This document shows positions 32,702-44,194 of a stretch of 64,000 bases of DNA, piece after piece. The stretch's first letter is position 1; every line of letters begins with the position of its first letter. Made by a program: the position numbers and the translations under genes. The stretch comes from Pectinophora gossypiella. Taxonomy: Eukaryota; Arthropoda; Insecta; Lepidoptera; Gelechiidae. The stretch spans positions 6,292,236 through 6,356,235 of the forward strand of contig NC_065426.1 of the NCBI RefSeq assembly GCF_024362695.1. Reading direction: 5' to 3'. The notes below the pieces were generated by a model. The model was not told the origin of the DNA and made no database searches. It saw only the letters and a program-made list of their open reading frames with translations.

Positions 32702-33178
32702 TGGTCATAAAATAAGGAATAATGTAAGAGAGAAGCAGTAATCTGCGCAGGAATACTTTTAGCGCATAGGCGGCTTTCCTGGCGAATCCTATTACACGGT
32801 ATTTGTATATCATTGTCCTACTGTCGCCCGTTTTTCGTAACACATTGTAATTACTACTTTACAAATGTAATGGTACATCTGTTCTCACCTACATAATGTC
32901 GCAAATCCTGATGTTAATTTGACTAGCATACAGGCTAAATCCTTCCATTTCCACTAATAAAATAAGATCCCGGCTATAAGTTTTTGAAGAGTGTACGTAC
33001 TCATAAAACGATGTTAACTTTCTTTGTATAGTACTACTAGGACCTTAATTTTATTTACACTGGTATTGTACTATGTATATCAATTATGCCAATAAAGATA
33101 TTTTGAAATTGAATTGAATTGAACCGCAGATGTCCTTACTCGTCCTTACCCTCCCGTAGTAAAAGGAATAATGCTACG

Positions 33179-33499
33179 TCATGGTATAAGAAAATCAGGT
33201 ATGCTATGAATCCTATAAAAAGCCCGCCATTGCTAGCCGTTTGATGACTTAAGTCCACTGTGTTACCATGTGTGACTTACGTCAGCAAATGGCGGCTTGT
33301 CACAGGATTGAGCATACCTGGGGCCTGTTTAATAAAACTTACAATTGTAAATTACAATGACAATTTGAGGTACATTGCGGAGTGTGTGATCACGAATATT
33401 TTGCAGTATCATATTAGCTACGTAATGAACACCAAATTGTCATGGTAATTTACAATTGTAAGTTTTATAAAACAGGCCCCAGGTCTTCTTATACCATGA
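33179..33499. mobile_element. Palindromic element with another MITE nested in it
   Basis: Outer arms: TCATGGTATAAGAAAATCAG and GTATGCTATGAATCCT on the left, mirrored by AGGATTGAGCATACCT (ends about 33319) and CTTCTTATACCATGA (ends 33499). The inner palindrome (33318-33483) interrupts the right arm. Confidence 0.7.
33318..33483. mobile_element. Inner MITE with GGGGCCTGTTT ends
   Basis: GGGGCCTGTTTAATAAAACT, then TACAATTGTAAATTAC; mirrored GTAATTTACAATTGTAAGTT and ATAAAACAGGCCCC. About 166 bp, arms about 48 bp, no coding. Confidence 0.75.
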
Positions 33500-33995
33500 A
33501 TAGCATAGTCATAGTCTGTAAGGCAAATATGTTTTTCAAAAACCTATCTAGATATTTAGTCTTCAACCTATATTCCTCCCGTTCCAAAGAAATCGTAGCT
33601 GTAAATGAAAAAGAAAATCAGTTCAGAAATTTCCTACCCATTATTTCCTTTTTCCGAACAGTCGTCGATATAACAATAATTAGGAAACGCTTGTCAGTTC
33701 TTTTGTCGACGTTGTCGTGTATAGAAATCGGTAGTGCCTCCGTGTCTCCCATTTGTCAAGTCTCATTGGCTTTGTTAAAGATTTTCCTACTTTTGTTCAG
33801 TTTTTGCCACGTCCGGAAGATTCGATTCTGAGGGTGGAAACGTTGGAATTAGGTTACTGGCCCGTCGAAGCCTGTCTCGCGGTTTATTGTTGGCTGTTTG
33901 GGAAGAATGGAATATAAGAAAAGGTTTGTTTACCCTTTTTAACTGATAACGCATTATTAGTACAAGGCCTTTTATGCCGCTTTATAGAAAATAAT
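33500..33995. other. No recognisable feature
   Basis: A 129-codon frame crosses 33442-33831, starting in the MITE arm; no motif, composition like noise. Confidence 0.4.
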
Positions 33996-33996
33996 C

Positions 33997-34318
33997 GTCC
34001 TCCGTGGTCTAGTGTTTGAGCGTTAAGCTCATGATCAGGAGTCCTGGGTTCGATTCCCGGTGGGGACATTTCACAAAAAATACTTTGTGGTCCCTAGTTT
34101 GGTTAGGACATTACAGGCTGATCACCTCACTGTCTGAAAGTAATATGATCCGTGCTTCAGAAGGCACGTTAAGTCGTTGGTCCCGGTTACTACTTACTGA
34201 AGTAAGTAAGTACTCGTCACATGAGCCATGTCAGGGGCATTTGGTGGCTCAATAGTAACCCTGACACCACCAGGGTTGATGAGTTTGGTACTCCACCTCA
34301 CAACCCACACGATGGAAG
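33997..34318 (+). mobile_element. Family A SINE, full length
   Basis: The head TCCTCCGTGGTCTAGTGTTT, GGGTTCGATTCCCGGTGGGG and core CGTGCTTCAGAAGGCACGTT are followed by an end at CTCACAACCCACACGATGG. Confidence 0.85.
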
Positions 34319-34437
34319 AAAAGAATAGAAAATAATTAGAGTATCGTAAGTACCCGCGGTATAAAGTCGTGTGGACTACGACTGCTTGCTCAATTCAAAT
34401 GGAAAATTATCTTTATTCATTTCACTTTGTATCGTCA

Positions 34438-34560
34438 TTTTTTACATAACGAACGTCTCGTCCGCCTAAAACTAAAACAGCTTCTCACAACCTGTAAAGA
34501 CGACAAAATAAGCTGCAAGAAAAACCTCGAGCCCTAGACGTTCTTTTAAAAAAAACCATA
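34438..34560 (-). repeat. Family D repeat
   Basis: TTACATAACGAACGTCTCGT to TAGACGTTCTTTTAAAAAAA. Confidence 0.65.
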
Positions 34561-34564
34561 AAAT

Positions 34565-34935
34565 ATTGTTATACTCCGAAGTTAATTCTATCATTTTACA
34601 ACGCGTAATAATTATTTAATCTCATGTTTGTTTAAACTTATGTTTTTTTTATATATAAGTAATTTTTAATTTATTAATTATTGCAACACTTTGCAGCAGG
34701 CATATAGTGCACTCGCAAGCATTGAAGCAGGTTTTTTTTTCACTGAATTACGAATTTGAATCAGGAATTATATAACAAGGAGTCTGACGTTTGGCCACGT
34801 TTGTTGATGACGTCATAAATGTGTATTTTTAAACAAATTCCATAGAAATGTATCGTTTTAAAGTTTCATTAAAATTGTATATCATTTCACTAGCTTATCC
34901 TCTTGCTATTAGACAAAGACAAACGCATTTTTTTG
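34565..34935. other. No recognisable feature
   Basis: AT-rich; nothing supported. Confidence 0.4.
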
Positions 34936-34939
34936 ACGT

Positions 34940-35185
34940 GTTTTATTGTAGTTTTGCCGCAGATGGCATTAACTACTTGGCCGGACAAATGGGGAGCGCT
35001 GAAGGCTCTGGCCCAGTACAACGTATAAGACAACAGACCTGAGGGCGCGAACCTCGGCTCAGGGCGGCGTCTGAGAGGAAAAATATTTGAAAGAATTAAT
35101 CGACCCTAGTGGGTCGATAGCGATAAGCGCTGATTGAGGGAAGTCGTCGACACCACACCGACGCCGCCACACCACGCCGACGGGA
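34940..35185 (+). repeat. Family F repeat
   Basis: TGCCGCAGATGGCATTAACT, GGACAAATGGGGAGCGCTGA, CGACCCTAGTGGGTCGATAG. Confidence 0.7.
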
Positions 35186-35189
35186 CAAA

Positions 35190-36050
35190 CGTATTTCATA
35201 CATACGTATTGTATGAAAAACAAAAATCTCGCCCCATTGATACTTAACAGTCACATAAACGGGTGTTCTATTCATATTCTAGTTGAGATCCCTAAGGCCG
35301 CGTCCACACTGGCCGATAAAACTGCCGGAGCGAGTAATGTCACATTACAATGCATTGGGTGTCACGTTAGGATTACACGAATGTGTGTAATGGGCCGAAG
35401 ACGGTGTGGGAATAGTATGGATATGTCTTTGAAGGAATTGAACGTTTCTTTAATCGATTGGTAATGCGGACAGTGGAAGATCACGATGTCGTCATTAAAA
35501 AATATTTTCGACGTAGCTTATTATAGACAGAATAGAGAATAGTACTGCGTACAGAATGGTAACTCTCCGCACCGCTACATTTGCCTCTACATTTACCTCA
35601 CCCCCTCTGGTTCTTACTTTAGTCCAAATGGCCATAAGCTGCTAAGGAGTAAAAGAGAGCGCGAAGACTATCTGTCTCTCAAGGCGTCACACGATAGAAA
35701 TGAGATTTTTCTATGGAATGTCCAAGGTGTGTTTTTTGTTGTTATATGCCTCGGCATTTACTGTCTTCCCAGACGAATGGACAGACATGAAGATTCTGTC
35801 TTAACACATAGACTGATTTTGAAGGTTAATTTAATTTCCTTAATATTTTCAAATAAATATTTTAATAGATTATTCCCGATAAACTTATCATCGTAATTGG
35901 TCCACTTAATAAAACATGTGATAACAGAATGTAACTAAATCTATGTAATTCATAAAGAAGATTTTTTAGATATATGCTAAGATTTTATTTCATAACAGAT
36001 ACTACAGGTGTAGGACTTTTTTATTAACTTAGTACGAAATACATTTATAT
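35190..36050. other. Family Q arm, otherwise unassigned
   Basis: 35531-35640: GAATGGTAACTCTCCGCACC and TTTACCTCACCCCCTCTGGT are one arm of family Q. The rest shows nothing firm. Confidence 0.4.
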
Positions 36051-36054
36051 ATTT

Positions 36055-36110
36055 AGGATCGTAGAAAGTGGAATTCCGTGGTTTCTGTCTACCGAAACAG
36101 GCGGACTTTT
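36055..36110 (+). pseudogene. Family N LINE C-terminus scrap
   Basis: GAAAGTGGAATTCCGTGGTT and TACCGAAACAGGCGG match the D-R-S-K-W-N-S-I-V end of the family N LINE at 42845. Confidence 0.45.
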
Positions 36111-36640
36111 TTTTGTCCTCACTTTATGTCGTCTAGAGGGCGCCACATTGAATATAGTGTGACGTCACGTAGCCTATAACCACCGAAAAATCAAGACACT
36201 TCTAGTGACACCTCATTTGTCAAATTCTAACAGATGGTTTAGAAGTTAGGTTGGAACAGACGTACATACACACATACATAAGTGTCAAATACATAACCCG
36301 CCTTTTTGCTTCGCCGCAGTCGGGTAAAAAAGAAGTTGGTCGCATCCATACTATTGCGGTCTTTAGTTCTCAATCTCCAATTCAAACTGACCAATCACAG
36401 AGCAGAGTTCTAATTGGACGAATAATGTATTCGGATCCATTGTACGCTTTGTGAATGTGTATTCTTGTGTGTGTGAGGGTGTGCATGTGAGTGTGTAACA
36501 GTGTGTGTGTGTGCATTTGTAGAACTTGCAACGTTCTATTAGTGTAAAGTAATCTATCCTACGGGGTTAAGATGGTAAGCTAACAACTTTACTAAGTTAT
36601 GTGTACGGTTTACTAATTAGGATTTGATGGTGTAAGGTCC
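36111..36640. other. Unassigned plus short TG tract
   Basis: CGCCTTTTTGCTTCGCCGCA (36300) is a recurrent lepidopteran motif; an imperfect (TG)n lies at 36455-36512. Confidence 0.4.
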
Positions 36641-36644
36641 ACAG

Positions 36645-36905
36645 TCTCCATAGTCTAGTGGTCAGAGCGTTGGGCTTCCGATCTGGAGATCCAAGTTCGA
36701 TGGGGACATTGTGGAAAACACTTTGTGAGACTGTGTTTTGTTTGGCAAGGACATTGCAGGCTGAATCACCAGATTGTTAAAAACACTAAGATGATTCCGT
36801 GCTTTGGAGGGCACATTAAGCCGGTGGGCCCAGCTAGTGCATCAGTGTGGTGGAGTTTGCTTCATATCCGGTTCATTGAGGGGAGTCCCGTGGGACGACA
36901 GTGAG
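36645..36905 (+). mobile_element. Diverged tRNA-headed SINE
   Basis: The head TCTCCATAGTCTAGTGGTCA is followed by a core relative CGTGCTTTGGAGGGCACATT and an X-like tail GACGTATATAGGCTG. Confidence 0.6.
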
Positions 36906-36909
36906 ACGT

Positions 36910-37262
36910 ATATAGGCTGTTTATGTTCTTATCTAGTCTGAAGTGTCCCACTGCTGCAAAGGCCTCTCTCCATTTCTTCCAGGACTCTTTCCAGTGCTTC
37001 CTCTGGCCAGCCTTCCAAGCATCCAAGTCGTCAGTTATGTTATGTATGTTAAAGTTTTAAGGTTGAATGGAAAATAAAATGACGCTCAAAACCCCTAACG
37101 AAGTGGACAAAGCGACAAGTCATTAATAACGCAATCTGCTGTGTCTGTTATCCGTTGTAAGATCATAGAGGATTAAGCTTCGTGGTAACAGGTTATCAGT
37201 CCATCACCTAAACTTCTTCGTCTCTCGTGTAGGTTGTGAGATGTGAAATGACCGACCTCATC
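36910..37262 (-). other. Repeat scraps
   Basis: GTCCCACTGCTGCAAAGGCC (36948) to CAGCCTTCCAAGCATCC looks like a reverse-strand LINE scrap. 37215-37262 is a family A SINE 3' end on the - strand. Confidence 0.4.
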
Positions 37263-37269
37263 TTTTTTT

Positions 37270-37492
37270 TGACGTGACTTATTGTAGATTTGCCGCAGAT
37301 AGCATTAACTGCTTGGCCAGATAAATAGGGAGCGCTGAGGGCTCTCAACCGCTACAAAATTTAAGACAATAGGCCTGAGGGTGTCCAGTTGGGCGCGAAC
37401 TTCGGGTCAGAGCGTCGTCTGAGAGGATAATATTTGAAAAAATTAATCGACCCTAGTGGGTCGATAGTGATAAGCGCTGAATGAGGGAAATC
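37270..37492 (+). repeat. Family F repeat
   Basis: TTGTAGATTTGCCGCAGATA, TAGGGAGCGCTGAGGGCTCT, CGACCCTAGTGGGTCGATAG. Confidence 0.65.
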
Positions 37493-37569
37493 AAGCGTGA
37501 GCGATATTGTGTTCTGTATATGGGGAAATAGTGCTGATTTACGTATGTAAATTTGATGTTCTACCAGCC

Positions 37570-37770
37570 AGTATTTCAGACGTCGATATGTGCCGAGCGG
37601 GGAACGAATACGCTTCGTCACCACAATGTCAGTGCATGCTTCGGATATCTGTCTGTCACTTATTGTGGAATGGCACAAGCTGTGCGCTTATGGCATTCCT
37701 TACCAACTTCCATCAGAGTCGCTAACTCCACGGAACAAAAGAAAGATTGGTTGGAAGGACCAAGTGGGCG
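37570..37770 (+). pseudogene. LINE C-terminal scrap
   Basis: V-R-L-W-H-S-L-P-T-S-I-R resembles the x-R-x-W-N-x-L-P motif of LINE C-termini; frames are broken. Weak. Confidence 0.35.
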
Positions 37771-37779
37771 CGAAATGCG

Positions 37780-38330
37780 CTTCTTTAAAGTATGAGCAAA
37801 TAGTGCATACATCAACTTTGCCCTTCACTCGTCCGCAACTTTACGACCTACAGAGCTTCCGATAGTATATCAAACGGTCGTCTTCTGCATAACTTGCAGG
37901 GCAAAAAAAATACATATCGACTATTATGCAAGGAGATCTTATAACAGGAAGGCATGAATCTTAGTATGATCGGCTATTTATCATAAAAATACTTTTGTAT
38001 GCACTATCTTATGAAAAAGTGTATATGGAGTTTGAGCAGCAGTAGAGCAGTAGTTATCTGTTTGCAGGAGTAGTAGTAAAAAAGAGTGGGGTTGAACTGG
38101 CGACAGCAGTTCTCATACAAATTGCGCGTTAGGGCCTTTTCGTCCTCTTTCTTGTCTTCCGTGGCGAACTGTCTTCAGAGCTTCTAAAACGTGCTGCGGG
38201 CTCATTATGAATCTCAATGTGGTTATTCTTACTGTATCCACTATTATGATGTTACTCGTATTCTATATATTTCCCTACTTACTCTATTGTATGTCTATGT
38301 ATAGTTTATAATTTTCTCTATAGTATTTTC
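37780..38330. other. No recognisable feature
   Basis: Nothing supported. Confidence 0.4.
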
Positions 38331-38336
38331 GGAGTA

Positions 38337-38545
38337 CCGAACTGAGCATACCTAGTACCCCGCTAGCCACAAATTGGTAGTGTGACTAGGGACGACGATC
38401 CAACGGTGTTATGTTGGAAGTTGTATACATGCGTCTTGCTGTGTAAACTTCGATATCGCGTTTCACGACCGCTTCAAGACTGCATTTTTGAATGTGGCGC
38501 CATCTGTTGCATGTGGGCGGAACTAGTTCGGTCCGCCACAGTATT
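38337..38545 (+). repeat. Family M dispersed repeat, copy 2
   Basis: Matches 72-290 with small indels (TATGTTGGAAGTTGTATACA, GGCGCCATCTGTTGCATGTG). No terminal repeats or coding potential seen. Confidence 0.6.
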
Positions 38546-38699
38546 GTTAGGTATTATTAAGTTAATATATGTATCCCAACAAAAATATAAATGTGAATTG
38601 AGAGCGTTATGGTAATACCATAAGTAGGTATGTAGTTAGTAAAATATCTTTGTTCTGATCATAACCTGACTTACAAATCTTTACGAATCTTCCTGTCCA

Positions 38700-38970
38700 G
38701 TCATCATCACTAATTTAAGAGCCACGCTCTTGTCGGTGTAGCATTCTCCATTCTTGTCTATCAAAATCCAATTCCTTTTGTTCCTTATAAAACACGACGT
38801 TCGCCTTCTCTTTAATCTGTTCCATGTAAGCTCTTCTTGGTCTTCCCCTTTCTCTCTTCCCTTCTATGATGTTTTTAATAAATGCGTCGTGTCTCACTAA
38901 GTGTCCAATTATCTTGCTTCTTCTGTCCTCAATAGTTCTCCATATTTGCCTCTTTTCCCTTACTCTACCA
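38700..38970 (-). pseudogene. LINE ORF2 C-terminus ending in family E
   Basis: The - strand reads MRHDAFIKNIIEGKRERGRP, then R-R-A-Y-M-E-Q-I-K and E-L-D-F-D-R-Q-E-W-R-M-L-H-R-Q, then stop, then the family E end AAGAGCGTGGCTCTTAAATT. This links family E copies to the 3' end of a LINE. Confidence 0.7.
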
Positions 38971-39224
38971 CCACTACTACCATCTCTTTTCCCTTACTTT
39001 TTCCTATCCAGTCAATAACACAATAATCAACAATACATAAACAGTAATAGATATAACACAAGGACCCAGAAACGGGATATGTCGCCTCTCAATTATCTGG
39101 AGAGGCATCTGTCGATGTCACTCGAGTATTGTACGAGGACTTACGTCAGAGTCTTGGGTTTATGATATCACGACGTTTAGGATTTAATGATAATTGTTAT
39201 TGTGTTAAATATCTAGTAACCCCT

Positions 39225-39440
39225 TTTAGGCACAATCAAAGAGAAAAAGTTCATTCACTGAGCCCAGCGAATTATTTGTAAACAGCGGTGAAATTATGAC
39301 CCATTAGTCGCCATAATTATAAAATTTATGTTTTTAGGTGTTTAGGTCTATTACAGAAACGACATGTAACTAGGAGAATTAAGTGCGACTTTTGGAGCTT
39401 ATCGTACATAGCGATTTGTACTTATTATGTTGAAATATTA
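39225..39440 (-). repeat. Family L repeat, uninterrupted
   Basis: Reference copy for 510-960: CACTGAGCCCAGCGAATTAT and TTACAGAAACGACATGTAAC on +. Confidence 0.6.
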
Positions 39441-39785
39441 TGAATGATATAATGCTCAAAAACGGAAGGTGTTTTGAATAATATACAACATACCTAATTA
39501 CTTAAGATTCGATTCGACCTGTATGCTGTCATATCTTTTGTATGATCTCTTTCTGTGCAATGATGTAGGTATCAGGAGTGCAATATAAATAAAAGTAAAT
39601 CTTTATTTAGATTCGATTGAAGGATTAAATTATTGTTTACAAGAAAATAAACGTTTTTTTTTACTACTGCTGCAACATGGACTCAACTAAAGAATGGGAA
39701 CTATGTCACTTCGCCAGACAATCTATCAATATGTCTTAGACTTTCTAAATTAAAACCCAATCTACTAACAATAAAATGCAATTAA
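39440..39785. other. No recognisable feature
   Basis: Nothing supported. Confidence 0.4.
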
Positions 39786-39789
39786 GGAG

Positions 39790-39925
39790 TTCCCATCACT
39801 AAATAAGGGATAACATAACATAAGGTCACGATTATCCCAATTAGGGTAATAAGAGGTACATCCACCTCAAGATGAACTAAGTACCCACACCTCACCGAGC
39901 TTTCTATTAGACCAACGTTTAGGTA
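39790..39925 (-). repeat. Family G repeat
   Basis: ACATAAGGTCACGATTATCC, GATGAACTAAGTACCCACAC, GAGCTTTCTATTAGACCAAC. It abuts a family B dimer. Confidence 0.65.
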
Positions 39926-39928
39926 TAT

Positions 39929-40389
39929 ACAGGGTGTTAGTGACATCGTAACGAATACTCAGAGGGATGATTCAGACCATGATTCTGAGTTCATATCAAG
40001 TGGAATTTTCCGTCGCAAAATTCATGTTATTTTTTTAGTTTTATTAAATTATTTCCAATTCTATACTTTTGCGATGGAAAATTCCACTTGATATTAACTC
40101 AGATTAATCAGCTGAATCATCCCCCTCAGTATTCGTTACTATGTAACTTACATCCATACAAGTAGGTATGGGTGTTAGTGACACCGTAACAAATACTGAG
40201 AAAGAAGGTTTAGACCATGATTCTGAGATGATATTAAGTGGAATTTCCTGTCGGAAAATTCAGTTTTTTTTTTTAAATTAATTTCAGTTGCATACGTTTG
40301 CGACGGAAAATTCCAGTTGATATCAACTCAGAATCGTGGCTTAAATCATTTCTCAAAGTTTTCGTTTCGATGTCACTAACACCTTGTAT
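39929..40389. mobile_element. Family B MITE dimer 2
   Basis: Two units (39929-40150, 40166-40389) with the spacer CCATACAAGTAGGTAT shared with dimer 1. Ends ACAGGGTGTTAGTGACATCG and GATGTCACTAACACCTTGT. Confidence 0.8.
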
Positions 40390-40394
40390 AAATT

Positions 40395-41045
40395 AATAAC
40401 TCATTGGTGCAATTCCGGTCAACATAAAGAAAAAGAAAAAACTTTCCCGCGCAATAATAACGCGGAAGAAAAACAAAAGTTTCTCGCGGTAGAAAAATGA
40501 GTGAAGTGATCGTTTTGATATATTGAGGGTAGATACGTTCCATTCCGTGATTGCTGGTATCTCAGGGGATATCGATGTCTTCCACGTTTTTCATTGTAAA
40601 GACGGGAGTTCATAGGGGTTTTAACATAACATAAACTGACGGCTATATCGTATCACCAATGAGGTATTAGCAGAGTACAAACTCTGCACATACTGGCCTT
40701 TCCTTCTGATCGTCAATCATTTTAAATTTCGAAATTCTCATTCCATTCCGCATTCCCTTTCATTTTACGCTGACTCATTGCATCCCCGACCTTCGTAAGA
40801 GCAACATAAATACTGCTTAGCTCTGGCCGTGCCCTAGACTTTCCAGACTTTCCAATCGACGTTCCCTAAACACACGATAGACGGCGTTGTTCACTTTTAA
40901 CGTGACAATTACCTATTTTCTCATTCCTGAGGTACATAATCATTCAAAAATGTAATGTAAAGGCAGAAGCATATAAAATCTAATTGTTACTTGATATTTG
41001 AATCACATTATACTATATAGAATGATCTTGCTACCTATATTGCTT
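40395..41045. other. No recognisable feature
   Basis: Nothing supported beyond a weak family G-like scrap at 40625. Confidence 0.4.
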
Positions 41046-41049
41046 CTCG

Positions 41050-41335
41050 GGACTGTAACGTAGAATCTGACAGATGGCAGCAGTAACTGTCAGTACTATT
41101 CAGAGGCGGACAGGAGTCCTAGTACGACTTTGAAATAGACTATTCTAGGCGCCATCTCACTCGCGTCAGTCAGAGCTCTGCGGGCCGGAAGGAATGAAAC
41201 CACTGCTCTATTATTCCCTAAAAAGTAGTATGGAGAATGCTACATTGATGTGAGCTTATTGAGATGCAAGATCAACTGAGTACCCACGTTTTAGCGAGCT
41301 TTCTAGATCAACGCGATAGATGTATCGTTGTACTT
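41050..41335. repeat. Family E (+) followed by family G (-)
   Basis: 41050-41258: CAGTAACTGTCAGTACTATT, GGACAGGAGTCCTAGTACGA. 41262-41335: TGAGTACCCACGTTTTAGCG. Both diverged. Confidence 0.55.
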
Positions 41336-41339
41336 AAGA

Positions 41340-41875
41340 TAAAGAAAATTTTAAAACAAATTTAATTTATTTATTTATCTACTATAATATAAAATATTTT
41401 TCCAATATAACCCTATCAATAGATAAACTACTCTACCCAAGTTCGACAAACCAATAACATAAAAACGAAACAGACACTCCGATAATTTATCTGAGCTGTT
41501 TCCTCTTACCAGCAATTGCTATTAACAAATTAGAAGGAGCCCAATAACAAAGCGGAAGTATCCACAGGAATGCAAATAAAAACAAATAATTCGTTTTGGG
41601 CCGGATGAAATAAATTAAACATCGGCAGCGAGTTTAATTCATTTGATCCGTTCCCACATAACAAAGTGTAAAAAGCCAAAATTGGTCGCGCAAAGGGGAA
41701 TCCAACGAGGCAATACCGCATGGGTCATGTTTTCATGTTTAATTAAAATTGGGAAAACGCTGTGGTTTATTGTTTCGAGGAGGTTTGATTTGTACCTGTC
41801 TTTTGTGAAAAAAAAAGACAATACGAATAGGTCTCGGCTAATTACCTCCCTAGCGTTACCCCGTTTTGGGGGGGC
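41340..41875. other. No recognisable feature
   Basis: Overlapping short frames on both strands at 41.5-41.9 kb have no motif. Confidence 0.4.
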
Positions 41876-41879
41876 ACTT

Positions 41880-42255
41880 TTACCTAATCTTAAAATTTTG
41901 ACAGGTCCGGTCTTTTACAAAGAGCGACTGCCTGTCAAACCTTCCACCCAGTAGTGGAAACTAGCCCAATACACATACATCCAAAACGCATTTCTTAGGA
42001 ATGTGGGTTTTCTTCATGATGTTTTCCTTCACCGCCGAGCACGTGATAATCATTTATGATTCATACATGAACTCATTCTATTGTACTCATTCTATTTCTC
42101 TTTTGTTTTGTATTTTGTTTTTTCCTGTTTAGACAATAAAGTATTTTGCTATGTTATGAATTCGAAAACAAATTCGAAAATCATTGGTTTAGGCCCGTGC
42201 TGGGATTGGAACCTGCGACCTCATAGGGAGAGTCAAGCATTGTGTCGCGGCTACT
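41880..42255 (-). mobile_element. Family H SINE interrupted by a retroelement tail
   Basis: The 3' part (TTTTGACAGGTCCGGTCTTT on +) and the head (GAACCTGCGACCTCATAGGG) are separated by about 90 bp at 42075-42160 ending TTTAGACAATAAAGTATTTT. Confidence 0.6.
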
Positions 42256-42379
42256 GCGGCGAGTAGGTCCCGGCTGTTATCCGTAAAACTTTTATGCCAA
42301 CACGCAGTGAAATTGCGTGGTGAAGTACACCCATATGCCACCTCCGACTGGTTGAGATGTGCCCACCAGTGGAACGTAT

Positions 42380-42515
42380 ACAAGGTGTAAGTGACATTGT
42401 AACGAATACTAAGAAAAAAAAAAGTTCATAAATATGTAAAGTAGAAAACGTTTTTGTCACCTTTAGATCTGTCTTTATTTAGTAATAATTCAGAATTTCA
42501 TAATTTATCTTTGAA
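42380..42515 (+). mobile_element. Family B terminus leading into family V
   Basis: ACAAGGTGTAAGTGACATTG then TTTAGATCTGTCTTTATTTA; same order as 12000-12195 on the other strand. Confidence 0.55.
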
Positions 42516-42594
42516 CTAAGAAACTACCCAATTGGGAATATAGAAAAGACTTCGTCATGCCACGATCATTTATAATTAAAATATTATATTCAAA

Positions 42595-42745
42595 TCATTT
42601 TAGACCTAGAAGGACCTACTAGGAATACACATATTTATCAAGTTTCAACAGTATAGCTATTATAGTTTCGGAGAAAAGTGGCTGTGACATACGGACGGAC
42701 GAACGGACAGACATGACGAATCTATAAGGGTTCATAATTTAAACA
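42595..42745 (-). repeat. Family R repeat, copy 2
   Basis: AAGTTTCAACAGTATAGCTA, AAAAGTGGCTGTGACATACG. Confidence 0.55.
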
Positions 42746-42754
42746 TAATTTTTA

Positions 42755-43020
42755 TAATTATAACAACTAATGGTTCATAATTTCTCCACTATTTACAAAT
42801 AACTCGCTGGGCTCAGTGACTGAACTTTTGGTCTTTGATTGTACGTGGACCAAATTGAGATATCATTAGAAAAAGTTCAGTACGTCTACTCTGAACCGGC
42901 GTGCGTGTATGAAACGATTGATGAATGTGGAGGAAGCAAGAGCTGTGTGTCAGGATCGAAACAAATGGAATTCCATAGTCTCTGCTTACCCCGGTCTAAA
43001 ATAGGCGGGAGTTGATGTAT
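42755..43020 (+). pseudogene. Family L end followed by family N LINE C-terminus
   Basis: 42755-42850: AACAACTAATGGTTCATAAT and CTCGCTGGGCTCAGTGACTG. 42845-43020 encodes W-T-K-L-R-Y-H-like then a M-N-V-E-E-A-R-A-V-C-Q-D-R-N-K-W-N-S-I-V-type tail (GGAGGAAGCAAGAGCTGTGT, AATGGAATTCCATAGTCTCT). It is the uninterrupted reference for the copy at 46130-46945. Confidence 0.6.
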
Positions 43021-43024
43021 GTAT

Positions 43025-43520
43025 ATATTATAAACCTAGTCTTGGTTTAGTAATAACGCAATTTAAAAAAACTGACTGTGAAATCAGTTAACATTTTAAT
43101 CAACTTTTTGTTTCAAATCCATTGTCTTCAATACATTTATCATTAAGACTTCTATTACTCATCTGCTCATCCATTATAGTTTAAACAGATAATAATATAT
43201 ATTCTCATGATACCTCGGTGTTGGAGCCATCCATCACTGCTTCTCTATTAAACAAAGAACTATCAAGAATAGAAATACTTGTGCAGCGACATACGACCGC
43301 CGAAACCTTACGACTTCAATGTTGCTGATTCCAATGCATAACATAACATAACAAATACTAATCATCTAATTATTCATTCCCATATTTGAATTGTAGCGTT
43401 GACAGCGACTTTCCGAACGGCGATCCGCGCTACGGCGAGTCTCTTTACGTCGAGTGGCCTTATTTTCCCTCTACGTCGAGCGAGTTTCGATGTTATTGTA
43501 CAGTTTTGGTAAAAACTGTT
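43025..43520. other. No recognisable feature
   Basis: A GC-richer patch at 43395-43490 has two loosely similar CTACG(G/T)CGAG motifs; nothing more. Confidence 0.4.
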
Positions 43521-43524
43521 TTGC

Positions 43525-43640
43525 GCCAGCGGGTTGCATATCAGCCAGATGCCTATTTGCCCGGACTATTCATTCATTTTAAAATTATCAGCTGTCAATC
43601 ATTCGTCCCATTCGTTTTGTGCGGATAAGAAAATGACAGG
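43525..43640 (-). repeat. Family U repeat, reverse
   Basis: GGGTTGCATATCAGCCAGAT, AGCTGTCAATCATTCGTCCC. Confidence 0.5.
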
Positions 43641-43727
43641 TATAACTTAAAATAAAATTAGGAGGTGTCTGCAGGAATCAGGAACATTATCTTATAATAT
43701 TGTTACTCGTATAATAAGGCACCTCTT

Positions 43728-44192
43728 TTGTTAGCGACATCGTAACGAAAACTTTTATGGGTGATTCAGACCATGACTCTGAGTTGATATCCACAGGAAT
43801 TTTCCGTCGCAAAAGTATGGAACTGAAAGTAATTTTAAAGCACACAAAAAAAATCTGAAATTTTCCGAACAGAAATTCCACTTGTTATCAACTCAGAATC
43901 ATGGTCTGAATCATCCTTCTCATTATTCGTTACGGTGTCCTGTGAGTACTTATACGGGGTGTAAGTGACATAGTAACAAATACTGAGGGGGATGATTGAT
44001 CTCATTATCATATTATTCTGGGTTAATATCAAGTGGATTTTTTCATCGTAAAAGTATGTGATTGAAAAAAATATAAAAATAAACAAAAAATCTTGAAATT
44101 TGCAATGAAAAAATTCCACTTGATACTAACTCAGAAGCATGGTTTAAATCATCCCCCTCAGTATTCTGTACGATGTCACTAACACTCTGTAT
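43728..44192. mobile_element. Family B MITE dimer 3
   Basis: Units 43728-43942 and 43953-44192 in tandem; ends TTAGCGACATCGTAACGAAA and CGATGTCACTAACACTCTGT; short spacer GTGAGTACTTAT. Confidence 0.75.
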
Positions 44193-44194
44193 TG

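Noticed and set aside
33442..33831. 129-codon frame
   Set aside because: Starts in a MITE arm and shows no domain or sensible composition.
43386..43628. 80-codon frame starting in a GC-richer patch
   Set aside because: The second half is the reverse of family U; no protein signature.
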